Source: Trebouxia sp. TZW2008
Taxonomy: Eukaryota > Chlorophyta > Trebouxiophyceae > Trebouxiales > Trebouxiaceae
Direction of reading: 5' to 3'
NCBI GenBank assembly: GCA_002118135.1
Contig: BDIU01000219.1
Location: 63,243 to 127,242 of the forward strand
DNA: 64,000 nt
The notes under the pieces are model-generated. The model did no database searches, was not told where the DNA came from, and worked only from the letters and a program-made list of their open reading frames with translations. Shown one piece after another: positions 29,501 through 42,200 of this stretch. The position numbers and the translations under genes are program-made. Within the stretch, counting starts at the first letter, position 1; each line of letters begins with the position of its first letter.

Positions 29501-32341
29501 CCAGGATAAGCCATCTGGTCACTGGTCATAGGCTGATGTGGGCAACATCTTGTTGTATGTGTGCGCAGGTTCAGCGCTATTGACAGCTGGCTACTGCCTA
29601 TATAGCAGTTCCACCATCTTTGTGGTTACGACCCGTAACGGTGTGTACGGTTTCACCCTGGATCCCCTCCTGGGAGAGTTCATCCTGTCACATGACAATG
29701 TCAAGGTGAGTCGTCGATCAGTCACCGCCAGCCAACCGTTTTCTGCTCTGTACCATCTTGTTGAGTAGACTAAGTAATCAGTGTTGTGTCCATGCATGGC
29801 ATGGCTCAAGCTGTTGAACTGGCGTGAAGCCTGTGTTCATGAGTCAGTCACCGCCAGCCAACCGTCCTCTGCTCTGTACTGTACTGTATTGTTAGGCAGT
29901 CAACCCCAACGCTGTGCTAATACATTGCATGGCCACCAAGGCCACACATGCTTTGTTGAGTTCCGAATAAAGCCTGCTCTTGAGCCAGGCAGTTTGAGCA
30001 ATCAAGTCCAAAAGCATGTGTCTCGAGGCATTTTTGTGTGGTACATGCCTGAGTCGCGTAGGAGGTATACTTTCAATGAGGATGACAACCCCGTTGGAGA
30101 AGGGCCTGACCCTGTGTGATTTTAGAACGTTAAGCCTGAACAAAGATGTGCTGAGGTATTTGTGTACGGTAGGTGCCAGAGTCAGGCAAGATCTACTTTC
30201 ATGTTTGTATTGGCACTTTCATCTTTGTATCAGCACTGTGGCTGGTTGCAGCAAAGTGAACATGAATGCATGTGTGCTGAGGCAAAATATGTATGCAGGT
30301 GCCAGATTCAGGCAAGATCTACGCTTTCAATGAGGGAAACTACGCTGGCTGGGAGAAGGGACTGCAGGATTACATGATGAGCCTGAAAGACCCTGAAAAG
30401 CATGGCGGCAAACCCTACTCAGCCAGGTACGCTTCCTGGTGGGAAGATGCATCCCTGAACACGAGAGCTTCGAAGTGATATTGTCTTCAACGTGCAGCAC
30501 ATCAACCAGCTGCATTTCCCAGCTGTACACCTTCCTTCTATGAGCACATGCATCAATTGGGGGCAAGGGGGGGGGGGTTGGTTAGACTGCAGAACCTTTC
30601 CTTGTCAATTTTGGCTGCCTGAACATGAGAGCGTTGAAGTGACATTGCCTTCATCATGCAGCAAATTGAACACCTGCATTTGTTAGCTGTGTACCTTCCT
30701 TGCATGAGCACATGCATCATTTGGGGAAGGCTAAGTCCCATGTGCCCAATGAGCTGAATATGGTGTCGACATGAAGCGTGTTGCAATGCACTGTTGTCAA
30801 GTTCTGCTTGACTCAGATAGATCTCTGTACTGCAAAGCCGGACTCTGTTGTGCTTGACATCTAGCTTGCAAGGTCAGTGACCAGTCATGAGCATCTGCAT
30901 TCTGGCACAACGCTGTCACACAGCTCAGAGCTTTGTATGGCCTTGAGCTTGCCTGTCAAACGGTGATACGAAGTTGGCACGATAACAACCCCAGCAGCTG
31001 TATCACTCTGTTTGCCTGTTGCACAAGACTTGTTGGCTGACTACTGGCCTGGTGAGTTATGGTGTGAGCAATGATGTCTGCTTGTGTGACCCACACCATC
31101 CTCAGCATGCCAACAATCAGGCAGCAATGTCTGTCGCGACAAGCCAAAGATTTCAGCAGCTAGATCAGAAGTTCTCTTTTTTGTATGTGATTTGCTGCCT
31201 GATCATTGGCATAGACGTATGTTGGGAGCAATCACGTATGCTTGCGTGACCCACATTTATTCTCAGCGTTTCAATGATCAGGCATTAAGTCGGCCCCAAT
31301 AGGCCAGAACCTACCTGCAGATCAGACAGCCTGTACCCAAAACTGTCGTGACTGCAGCATCTCTAAGTGCAAGCAAAATTTCCATCCTGCATGTTGTTTG
31401 CAAGCCCTCACAACAACATGACATCCTCCAGTGTGGGCGCTTTTGCTCACATTGTCTGACGGCAACAGGTATATTGGGTCCTTGGTGGGCGACTTCCACC
31501 GCACGCTTTTGTACGGCGGTATCTATGGTTACCCAGCTGACACCAAGAACAAGACTGGCAAGCTACGATTGCTGTATGAGTGTGCGCCAATGAGTCTCAT
31601 CATGGAGCAGGTCAGTCAAATTAGATTCAAAATTCAGTGCTCCTTGTCTGACTTATTTGTGGAACAGCATACATGCATATCTTTCGCCCTTCATCACGAG
31701 ATTTCCTCCTAAGCATGCCAAAACAGTAGTGCAGACGCATGCAAATGGCACCTACTACCACAATTTGCATGTAAGCAATGTCGGCATAGGTCCCCTGATC
31801 AAGAGCTCACGCACATTCTCATACTAGATGCAAATGACCCAAAGTGTGATTTCAGCAATGTTGAGCACACTACTGTAGCAATATGCCTCACAGGCTATGC
31901 AAGGGCAACAGGAATCATGCGAAGTGGTCTTTTGTTTGAGCTGCAGTGACGTGGCATTGAGTGAGCTGCTGTTTGCTGGCCCTTCTCTGCATGTCATGTG
32001 GATGTCATCGCGAATTAGACTGTGTGCATGTAGGCAAATCTGTGATGTAGCATCAAGGTTGTCGTCAATCTTTGGACATGCAAAACAATCATGTAGGGGT
32101 AATACTGTCAGTCTGGCAGCTCACCATAGAATATGCTTGTCGTGTCTTTCAGCGATTGTCCAACAAGGGCATCTTGCTGTTTGAACACAACTTGATTGGG
32201 TTATTGCAGGCTGGAGGCCTTGGCTCAACAGGGCAGGAGCGTGTCCTCGATGTATGTCCTGAGAAGGTTCATCAAAGGGTGCCCCTCTTTGTGGGCAGTC
32301 CCAAAGAGGTGGAGTATCTGGAGAGCTTCATCAAGAAGTAG
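26584..32341 (+). CDS. FBP1: Plastid fructose-1,6-bisphosphatase
   Basis: Hydrolyses fructose-1,6-bisphosphate in the Calvin cycle. Nine exons with matching phases: 26584-26688, 26766-26837, 26944-27036, 27628-27843, 28073-28301, 29569-29705, 30299-30426, 31469-31610 and 32210-32341, giving 417 residues. Exons 1-2 encode a Ser/Arg/Ala-rich transit peptide. Family markers: [49 protein letters not shown], the metal site [50 protein letters not shown] and YECAPMS. The loop before TCQPG holds three cysteines (EEC, ENC, HTC) at the positions of the thioredoxin-sensitive loop, so light/redox activation is likely. Introns contain copies of exons 5, 6 and 7 edges and a satellite at 28560-28880. Confidence 0.97.
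28430..28482 (+). repeat. Ghost copy of FBPase exon 5 end
   Basis: gacctttacaagatgatagagaactgcctgttgca repeats gacccttacaagatgatggagaactgccttttgca of exon 5 (28252-28290) about 183 bp downstream, covering the redox-loop codons. The donor is not conserved. Confidence 0.92.
28560..28880. repeat. Satellite based on CAGTCAGTCTGTCAGGCAGGCAGGCAT
   Basis: Irregular 20-50 bp units of cagtctgtcaggcaggcaggcatatgggcactcagt repeat about eight to ten times in FBPase intron 5. Frames on the plus strand stay open through part of it because of unit length; they are not genes. Confidence 0.93.
29271..29568 (+). repeat. Two ghost copies of FBPase exon 6 acceptor side
   Basis: Acceptor and exon start cag|gttcagcgctattgacag (29569) recur at 29271 (cag|gtccagcgctattgacag) and 29420 (cag|gttccgcgctattgacag), an exact 149 bp period. 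About 45 bp of exon homology remains in each (through ctgcctata/tgcagcaat), and both acceptors are intact. Confidence 0.95.
30047..30298 (+). repeat. Two ghost copies of FBPase exon 7 acceptor side
   Basis: The real exon starts gtgccagattcaggcaagat (30299). Copies: 30174 (gtgccagagtcaggcaagat) and 30047 (atgcctgagtcgcgtaggagg, then tatactttcaatgaggatgac matching ctacgctttcaatgagggaaac). Spacing about 125 bp. Confidence 0.9.
30478..30740. repeat. ~160 bp tandem duplication in FBPase intron 7
   Basis: tgatattgtcttcaacgtgcag...catgcatcaattggggg (30476-30560) and tgacattgccttcatcatgcag...catgcatcatttgggg (30640-30725) align throughout. The first unit ends in a run of nine G. Confidence 0.85.
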
Positions 32342-33434
32342 ATTGCAAACTACACTACTTTGCAGCATTCCTACAGTCAGCATGGGAACGCTGTGGGATG
32401 CAAAAGAGTAGGGAGAATCATGCTCCATCTGCATGATAGTCTTAGCTATGCGTCAAGCTATTTACCGCCATGACAAGGCGCAAGCACACTCACAATGCAA
32501 GGTTGCATGCATGCATATAGGACATGCACTGCTTGTGCGTGACGTGGTGTGCCTTGACTGAAGTGCTGACATTGTTTCTTCCTCTGTCATTCTTTATGAG
32601 TGTGCTGGCTTCATGCTGCTCACTGCAACTACTCTTGGCTGCTATGAGAAGACTTCCAACATTGAAACGAAAACTTGCCCCAACAGCCTTGTCTCAAATC
32701 ACTTACCCTGTGACATCATGAGATTGCATTAACAGGACTCACCTTGCAAAGACAATCAACAGGACTTCCAATCCCGCAGACGGTGTCGCGAAGCAACAGC
32801 TGACCTATCCAAGGCAATTGCAGAACAAGAGTGCAAAGACGGTCTTACAAATGTTGCTCAACGTTCACCCAGCCAACTGCATCCTCCAGGCCAGCAACAT
32901 GAGCTGTTTTACACAGCATGGCATGGTGCGAAGTCTGTATCAAAAGGGGTTTCCAAAGACACTGGCTGCCTCAAGCCTCAGCTAGGCATCAGCAAGAACA
33001 GTTTGTTGGTCCTGACCGGCTAATGCTTGACTAAGTATTGTACACATGGCGTGACAAAAGGAATACTCTGCAAGAAACTGTTGTACAGCTGTACATACAT
33101 GAGCCGCTTGTACACAAGTTGCATTCCTGAATTGCCACACTGAAACAAAGCTCTGCGCTGCAGCATACACACTCATGTGCCTGCGCTCCCATAAATCGTT
33201 TGGTATGGGGGCAAGCTGATACTATGAGAGAATTCACCAGGATGGCAATTGCTGTGCTGGCATCCCAGGCACGTAAGCATGACAAGTGCCCTGACAAAAA
33301 CACCAGGCTGTGCCCATGATGACCCCTATTTTGCACAGAAGTGGCTTCATGATCAAGCATGACAAGATGGCCACACACACCTAGCATATGTGCTGGAATG
33401 TGTGACAATTGTTATTATTATCATTATGGCAAGA
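32342..33434. other. Convergent 3' region between FBPase and the HSP20-like gene
   Basis: 1.1 kb between two converging stop codons. I find no exon-like stretch with splice signals on either strand; the minus-strand frame 33408-33031 is Cys/Ser-rich without a family pattern. Confidence 0.5.
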
Positions 33435-34863
33435 TCAGCAGCCATGCTTCTTGCGAGCCTTGATGAGCAGAAGACCATTGATCAGTTCTGCGCGCACGCT
33501 TGTGGTGTCAAGTTCATTTGGTAGCCTGGTGCTGCTTCTGAACAGGGCAGATGGCAAACCTGGCCTTTTGCCTGCAAGCAGAAGCCCGTATCTCAGCCCT
33601 GAAAACAATGAGAAAAGAAAAGTCTGTGCTGATAGGCGTCACGACAGGAGCGTCTGTCTAAAGAGGCAGCCCTAGAAAACAATGACAAGAAACATCTACA
33701 TCTTGAGGCGTCATGATGGGGAGCTGCTCTGAGTAGAAACAGATCATGGCCTTCTCAGCAGCAACCAAATGAAAGATGACCTATGAGGGCTCAGCTTGTC
33801 TCAACCTATCAGAAACGCTTGATGAAGTGAGCATGCATTGCTACGTGTCTGTCACAAAAGCTGCTACCCTTCATAGGTATCTGACTCACAAGCACATCTG
33901 AAACATCTGAAAAGGACTTTCACAAACACTGCCAGCCAATGCAAGTATGAAGCGTGTCTTGCATGGCCTTGATAATAGCATGAGGCAAAGGCTGCTGATG
34001 TGTACACATGGTTTATTGACTGCAGCTAACCTGACATGGCTCTCCTGCCAATGACCACAATGTCATTCCCTTGCAGCTCCAGCGTGATCTCACCTGCACA
34101 GCATTCCAGTCTGTGGGGAGATGTAACGTCAAATGCCCTGAAATCAGCCATTTGAGACCACTTTCACCACGTTGTTGCACAACATGCAATTGCTGCAAGC
34201 ATCGCACCTGCACTCATGCCGGGCAATGCCATCTCCATCTGATAGCCTGCCTTGCATTCTGCAATTTGGAGCTGAAACAGCCAAGCTTAAGATGAAAGGA
34301 CAAGAATGTGGACACAGCTTGCCAACTTTGTGCCAATTTGATACCTTAGGTTTGCCGTTCTGCTGCTGTTCAAGCTTCAACTCTTGGACAGCTTGAATGC
34401 TGTCGCATGGCCTGGCAAATTTTGGCGCTGCTGAAGCGCGCTCTTCATATCTTGAAAACGTCCCGGGCTTGGTTGGTTGATACGCAGGTCCTGGAATGCG
34501 GACTTGCGACAAAGGCTGTGCATGATTGAGCGGCGCAGACTGCGTTCACACACGGGGTGTAGGTAAGCTTCAGTCCCGTTCAACGAGCTGTAACTCAGTA
34601 GAGATCAAGCCTTACATGCCCAACAGGCCGAGCGAAACGAGTTGCTATGGCAATTGGGCGAGCGAACGCAGGACCAGCGCATTCCTGCAAGGGACACAAG
34701 GCTTCAAAAGCGAGCTCTTTCTGTCTACACAAGTTGTAAAACGACCGGCAGTGAATCTTACCGACTCAAGAATCGAGCTGACTTCTGCTACCTGAGCGCT
34801 TGCAAAATGCTTTCGCAGAACATCAATGCGCGCTTGAGCAGGGTTTCCCGCTTTTACGGTCAT
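33435..34863 (-). CDS. HSP20-like (alpha-crystallin domain) protein
   Basis: Reconstructed from five exons too short to stand out individually: 34863-34762, 34539-34345, 34250-34208, 34093-34031 and 33571-33435; all phases fit, giving 179 residues. The C-terminal half reads AGYQMEMALPGMSAG, EITLELQGNDIVVIGRR, then FRSSTRLPNELDTTSVRAEL and INGLLLIKA: the strand order and the spaced LPG, gER-like and AxLxNGxLxI words of the small heat-shock alpha-crystallin domain. The N-terminal ~100 residues are Pro/Gln/Lys-rich and unrecognised. It would act as an ATP-independent holdase if typical; there is no IxI tail motif (ends KARKKHGC). The exon 3 acceptor is AAG rather than CAG. Start ATG 34863 is the first in frame. 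Confidence is good for the fold and moderate for exons 1-2. Confidence 0.75.
33596..33740. repeat. ~74 bp tandem duplication next to HSP20-like exon 5
   Basis: agccctgaaaacaatgagaa...ggcgtcacgacaggag (33596-33650) and agccctagaaaacaatgacaag...ggcgtcatgatggggag (33669-33723) align. The unit begins 25 bp inside the intron beyond the exon 5 acceptor. Confidence 0.8.
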
Positions 34864-35898
34864 GACTCGCGCGGAACAAGGCTTCCTTAATTACCGACAA
34901 AGTGATCGATAGCAATAAACGCCTGCATGCAACGCCACGACTCCATGTGAGGCAATTTTGTGCCCGGCCCTGGGGGGCACCCAGCACAGACAAAGGTGCT
35001 GCTGCTGCTTAGAAGCAAGACTTTGCAGGGACCCATGCACAAGGTCCTGAAGGCAGGTGACAAATCAGAACGCAGGAGCAGAGCTGAGCCCAAGCTTGCC
35101 GCAAGGCAAATTGAATTGGTAAACGATATCTGTTGGGTTTGTGGGTGACGCATATTGCGTGGTCGAGAACTGGCCTCCAAGCATGCAGCAGTCAACGGTA
35201 GAAGACGATGTCATTCAAGCTTGAATTATACGCCATGACAGCTATGCAAGCTGGTAATTTAAGGCAAAAGCTGGTTTCATTCCTCATCTTTCACTTTTGG
35301 CTTGATCGGCACCATGATCAAGCCTATGTACGTGATGTCTTGCCTCTATGACTTATTGCAACATTGTTGCGACATGGGCCAAAAAATTCCTCACATTTAC
35401 AATTTACCACGCTCCTAGACACAGGACAGCAGAAAGCTGACGTTGTAGATGGTGCAACAAGAACAGGTTGAACATTCTCATGGCAAACGGGATACTCACA
35501 GCTTATAACAAACCAATGAATGCAGTCAAAGAATAGACAATGGCTCTGAAATTATACCTATACCTTTCAAAAGCAAGCAAAAGCGCACATACCTTGGCTA
35601 AACTAGCGCTGCTTTGTGCTGCAGAGCAACTCTCACACAAACGAACAAAGCCTGAATCTAGAATCAAATGCACAACATGACGCTTGAAGAAAGGGCCTCA
35701 TACTGTATTGTAGCAGCAAGTGCTGCTAATACGCTTCTGCTGCTGGTCTGGTGAGCTTCTAGCACATAGACATCTAGCCTGTTGGCTCTGACAATGAGTT
35801 CTGTCCATCTGCCTTGGCAGATGTTAGCAGCAGAGATGACCACCAGCAAACTCCCCAACTGGCTTGAAAGCTGAACAGAGCAGTCACACTGTGTGGGC
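34864..35898. other. Region between the HSP20-like start and the ABCF stop
   Basis: 1 kb upstream of the HSP20-like gene and downstream of ABCF (both minus). It should hold the HSP20 promoter and the ABCF 3' UTR. A perfect heat-shock element was not found. The frames at 34887-35195 (minus) and 34960-35148 (plus) have no recognisable content. Confidence 0.45.
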
Positions 35899-36215
35899 TT
35901 ACAAGCCCATGTTCTTGGCCAGCAGCTTCTTGTAGTCGCGGATGTCGCCCTTCCAAGGTGTCACCTTTTTCTTGTCACACACCCAGATCTCATTTGACAC
36001 CTGGTGCAAGCAAGACAACCATGAGTACAGTAGGGCAGTTAAAAAACACTCAATCATCTGCAGACTTGACAATGTACAATGTGAAAAGTAAAAGCAGCAG
36101 GCAGCACAGGACAACCCCAAATGTCGCCTGACGAGTAAATCAAGCAAGAAAATCAACTCTGCAACATAGGAGTCAAGTATGATTTTCTTGTGATGGTGAG
36201 AACTGCTATCTACCA

Positions 36216-36253
<38 letters not shown>

Positions 36254-39200
36254 AATGCAGCCTTGATTGCAACAACTGTCACAATGGCGATGTCGCCGCC
36301 AAAACCACTGAAAGTCAGCATCAAGCAAATGTGCAACACAGCATGATCTGCCTGCTGTTCAGACTTGCTGGACAGGACAAGCATTAGATGCCCTGCAGAG
36401 GCTTGATCACTGCTAGGAGGATAGCAATGGTCTGAGCCATGGCATACATTTGCATCAACTGATATGCTGCGCACAGGATGCCTTAGCAGAAATCCTGCAT
36501 TTAGGCAATCCAAGCTGATCCAAACTCTGATGACAAGCCTTTGTCAGTACATGTCTAGGAAATAGGACAAGGGTGCTGGAGCTGCAGGGTGCAGCGACAG
36601 CAGGAACAAAATTAGTCAATGAGTCTAAAGTAATGAAACACCAGCGCTAGCTTGCCCTTGAAGCCTTGAATGGCTTCAGTCAGGAGTTAATGACCTCAAA
36701 GTCATGAAATACCAGATGCAAGATTGAGGGAACATGCACACAATGACGCAGTGATGGGGATAAACAGCACCTGATCTATGAGCCTGAAGTCATGGGACAC
36801 CAGCACCAGTCCTCCCTTGAAGCCATTGATAGCCTCAGCCAGGGAGTTAATGTGAACTCATGCAACACAGAATGCAGTGATGTGGGAAAGCGTGCACTGT
36901 GTCAGTGAAGCCTAAAATCCTTGGACACCAGCACCAGACAAGATGAAGAGAAAGACAGAGGCACACCTGGTCAATGAGTCTGAAGTCATGGGACACCAGC
37001 ACCAGACCTCCCTTGAAGCCCTTAATGGCTTCAGCTAGAGAGTCAATGGCCTCAATGTCCAGATGGTTGGTGGGCTCATCCAGCAACAGCAGGTTGGGGT
37101 TCTTCATGCAGATCATGCCGAACACTATTCTGCTCTTCTGACCGTCACTCAGCTCACCAATCTTAGTGGTTTGCATGCGACCTGCATACATGTGATGCAT
37201 GTGATCAGCTTTGACTCATGGCTGCAGGTTGTAGATTTGTTGGAATTTTCATGCAGATCATGCCAACCACCTTAGACTCTTCTGGCCATTGCGCATATCA
37301 CCATGTTGGTGGTCTGCATGCGGCCTGCAAACATGTGTCACACGTGAGCTGATGAAGTGCATGAGTGCAGAGTGAGACCATTCAGCAGCCGTTCTAATCG
37401 TTGCTCAGCTCACCAGACTTGATGGCTTGCATATGCCCTGAAGTCATGTGTCCCATATGATTGACATCGACTAATTGTTTCAGGCGAAAACCTTTGCTGA
37501 GGTTCCTCATGCAAATCACGACGGACACACTATCACTGCTGGCCATCGCTTGGCTTGCCAATTCTGATGGTCTGCATATGCTCTACGCACATGCACCAAG
37601 GGTGAGCTGCCGCATTCAGGAAAGGTTGAGGTAAGTGAGTGTTACCAGACACAGCAGAAACTTGACGTGATTAAAAACACACATAAACCATGCAAGATCT
37701 CAGTGACAACAGTATCCTCGAAACATCATGCACACAAACTGAGCCTGAAGTAAACACCAAGCCTAAGCTCAGACAGCACAAGCATTGCTCACTACAGCTC
37801 TCACCTGTAATACCGTAATGACCCAGGTACGCCCTCCACTCCTCCATTTCCCTCTTGAATGTAAGGCTGTTGGGGTAGGTGTGCATGAAGAAGTCCAAAA
37901 CGGTGGCACTGTTGTCTAACACATCGACAGAATGCTGGTGGTAGCGCCCAATGGATAGATGCGAATGCCTGCTGACTGTTCCCTTTGTGGGTGTGATGTC
38001 ACCAGTCATGAGCTTCAGCAATGTTGACTTGCCAGCACCGTTGGGACCCACCAAGGCGATACGACTATCACAGTCAATGCCAAACTCCAGATTCTGCAAG
38101 AAAAGGCATCAAGCTCAGCAACTTGTGCATTTGACTGCATGTGCTGGTGGTCACGCCCTGTTGGCAAATGTGAATGCCAGGTAACCATGCCAGTGGTGGG
38201 TGTGGTGTCTCCAGTCACTAGCTTGGGCGATGCCAACTAACAGCACCATTGAGACCCATGAGGGCAATGCAGCTGTCACAGGCAAAGCCAAAATGAAGAT
38301 TCTGCAAGAAGACCAAAAGATGAGACATGCAGACGTGTGGTCTCTTGTCATAAAATCTGCAGTTATAGGCACTGCCAAGCGCTCAAATCTGCATGAAAAT
38401 GAGACTCAAAAGTTAGGTTGAAACCGGCGTCATGCACATGAACATGAATGGCAATGCAGTTGTCAACAGTCAACGCTGTCCTTCAGATGCTGCATGAGAG
38501 AAAGTATGATGGCTCAGCTGGCATTTCTTGCAAACAAGCAATCAGTGGTGATGAGGTGCGGCTGTCACAAATATTCAGCTGTCAGTTCCATTCGGCTGCA
38601 TCAAGAAAGCATGGTGCTCAGCGAGTCCAGTGGTCAGAAAGCTCTGAGCCTGTTGTTGCTCAGCTGACATTGTCACTGTGCAGACATGCACAGTGGTGGT
38701 AGCATACAGCTGTTGCAGTGAACTGCAGGCGCTGCACGAATATAAGATTGAGCAGGGTGAAGTGAACAATTGTCCTTCATGAGAATGAGAGGCATGTACA
38801 GCAGCATGATGAGTCAAGATGTGTGCACAGCTTCTGTCATGAATGTGCACAGACACAATCACACTGGTGAGCAACTGCTAATGCTGACATGAAGCGAAGT
38901 GGCAAATGCAGTATGCTGTCAGCTGATTGTCAGGCTGTGAACGGATTGCTACAATTGGGCTGACATGAGAACACAGATGTCAGTATTGCTGGCATAACTC
39001 TAGACACTGCAGGTAGCAATGACACCACATGTTCATGGACCCAACAGCAAGATACACTAGAGGAAAGCACTTCAAACGTCCCAAGTTGAGCTGAGCTGCC
39101 CTTCAGCATTATTGTGCACTGAAGCACCCGTTAGCAGATAGTGTCAGGCAGGAATGTCAGACACAAGCACAGGCACTGATAGGGTTGACAGCGCTCACCC

Positions 39201-42200
39201 TATACAAGCAGTCCTTGTCTTGGCCAGAGTAGGCAAAGCTGACGTCCTGGAACGGCAAAACTGGGGGTGGAAGCTTGTCACAATCAGGGAAGTTGAAGTG
39301 GAAGGTGCTCTCATGCTGCACTGGGGGTGTGAGGCCTGCTGCCTCCATCTTGTCCAGGATCTTCTGCTTGCTCTTGGCTTGTTTCACCAAGTTGGAGTAC
39401 GTTCCTGCAGATCAGCAAACAACTGCATTCATCCTGAGTTGCCAAGCACAACAGAGTAGATGATTACAGGCATGAGTGACATTGGCAGACTAAAGTCAGT
39501 GTGGAACCCCGCGTCTGAGCTGCCGATACTTGCCTGCCTTTGAGCTGCAATGCTGCACAGCATGTGAAATAGCAGATCAACTTGAGACTCTCACACAAAC
39601 AATATAAACAGCTGTGTTACATGCATGCAGCGCAGCCCTTGAGCATGTTGCATGACATTCATGCAGTGCACTTTTGGCAATTATTTAGGCCCTCCTTGGG
39701 CGCAACACAGTAAACCAGACGAAATGTCATGCCTGGGCCACGCATTGGAGAACAACCTACACCCGCAAGTGTGCATGATCACCATTGTAAAGTACTGTAA
39801 TGCATGCATTCTGCAGTGGCTCACAGCATTTGTTGCTTGGATGATGTGTTGCCTGCAGACAGTTGAGCCAGCTGATGCAGCACTCACCACAAGAGGAGAT
39901 GAAAGCCTTCAAGTGCTTGATGTCATCCTGCTCCTTCTCATACTTTTTCTGCTGGATGACCTCATTCTCCTTCACTGTCTTGCAGAAGGTGTCGTAGTTA
40001 CCGGTGTAGTATGTCAGCTTCTGCTTAGTCAGCCAGATGATATGCGTGCACACCCCATTCAGGAAGTCCTGCAGATTACCACATATCAATGCCTCATTGA
40101 GTTGCTGTTGCTGTTCCATGCCCTGTCTGGCTTTGCTGTTTCACGCCCTGTCTGTTTTTGCAGTATCTTGCCCCGTCTGCCTTTGCTGTTGTATGGCTTA
40201 CTTGCCTTTGCTCTTTGCTGTTGATGTTGTGTCTGCCTCTGCTGTTTCGTGTTCTTTTTGCCTTCGTTGGTGCATATTCTGTCTGCCTATGCTGGTTCAT
40301 GCACTGTCACCAGTTGCAATCAGACTCACACAGAGATGGGGTTGATTCAGACAGCACACTCAGCTTGCAGGAGCGCCTCAAGCAGCAAACATGACAAGTG
40401 TAAACAAGCACATATTCCACGCAGCCATTGTGCACCACAATGACAGGCTGCAGACAGCACGCCGCCAGCCAAAAGAAAAGCAACCGCAGTCACAAGAAAG
40501 CATATGCAGGCAGAAGCTCACAGCAACTCACCTGTGAATGTGAGACCAGCACAAGGCACTTGTTGTATGTCTTGAGGTACTCTTCAAGCCAGACGCAAGC
40601 CTCAAGGTCCAGGTGGTTTGTGGGCTCATCAAGCAAAAGCAAGGTAGGGGAGGCGAACAGGGCGCGGGCAAGCGCCACACGCATTCTCCATCCACCTGCA
40701 GTGGGTATTGTCAGTCAGGTCCATGAAAGCTGATGAATGCTGAACCCTTGAGCAGAAACCACATGATGAAAGTGATGCAGAAGCAGAGGCGGGAATGCAA
40801 TCACTGCATGAGCCAGAGCCACTTGCACTCTCTAATCACCTGCAAATAAACCAAACCTGTCGTTGAGTTACTGTTCCGTTTGTGAGTACCAGTCAAAAGT
40901 GCTGACTCAGACGGCAGACAATGCTTATATACACGATGCCCACAGTCTTGGGTGGTGATCAAAGCTGATCATGTACCACAAACTTAAAGCAGGGAGTATG
41001 CATTGCCAGCACCAGCGTGACTTGCAACAGATGCAACTGCAGTGGCCAACTGGCCTGGATTTTGCGGAGACATGTGCTTTGATGACAGCCCTGCAGAAAT
41101 CTCCCATGTCTTGCACCTTTTGACAAAGGGATGCTTGTTGTGGCTATAGCAGGTTTATGACGCTGATACCGCGTATCTGCTGCAGACGTATGCGGCATGT
41201 AATGCTTGCATTGACCAGAACTGACCTGACATGTCTTTGGTGCCTTTTGCCATCATGGCCTTGTCAAATCCTAGACCATGCAGGAGCTTGGCAGCCTCCA
41301 CCTCAAACTTGGTAGGGTCCAGCTCCTCCATGCGCTCATAGATGGCCTCTAATCGCTCATCTTCTGGCCCAAAGTCTGTCATGATTTGCTCTTCTTGAGC
41401 CTGCACTTAGCACACGCTGTCAAGCCAGATCTAATTTGTGGACTTGCAATTGATTTGAAGGTGACATGGCCTGGTCTTTCTTCTGGGCTCTTTGCTTTTG
41501 CAGTCAGCAAAAAGCTGTCATATTCTGCTGTCTGGACGGCCAAGTGCAAGCCGAAAGTCTGCCAGCATTGGCTATTGCATATGTCTTGTGAGTGGTCGGC
41601 AAGTTAGCTGTGAAGCTGAGAGCGCTGTGTCTGACAGAGAGCTGAAGGTCACAACTACACATGTCAGCAAACGGCATTTGCCCAACCAGCAAGGGCTATA
41701 TCAAGCTCACTTAACCACCAAGCTACATATGTCCTGTGACTCATGTTGCCCAAACATTGTATGCCTTATTTGATGTGTAGCTGTTTGTGATGTGAAAAGT
41801 TTCAATTGCTGAAACTTTGCCAGGCTTGCCATAAGTTGCAGAGCCGGTTGATACAGTGAGTACCTTGAGTAAGCAAATCCAGTCGTTGTAATATGCACTA
41901 ATGATGATTCGAGACGTATATTACTAGGTTTGTATAGCACAAGTCATGACTTGCCAGGCAGGCTCTGTCTGAGCACTAGCCTGATACAGAAACTTACTGT
42001 CAGGCGGGCCACTTCATCCTTGATGTAATCCACGACAGTTTCCAAGGCTGTGCGGTCTGTAGGCGCTGCCTCCTCACACAAGTGGTACAGGTCCATGTGT
42101 TCTGGGATGGGCACTTCTCTGTGCGCAAGACACTGCAGGAAGTTTGTTTTGCCGCAGCCATTTTGCCCCAGAAGACCATAACGCCGCCCAATTGTGAGCT

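Noticed and set aside
29271..29568. Alternative exons of FBPase rather than ghosts
   Set aside because: Each keeps only ~45 bp of exon homology and then no donor in frame; kept as ghosts, though exon-start competition remains possible.
33031..33408. Minus-strand 125-codon frame as a separate gene
   Set aside because: Cys/Ser/His-rich without family pattern, lies just past the HSP20-like stop, most likely 3' UTR.
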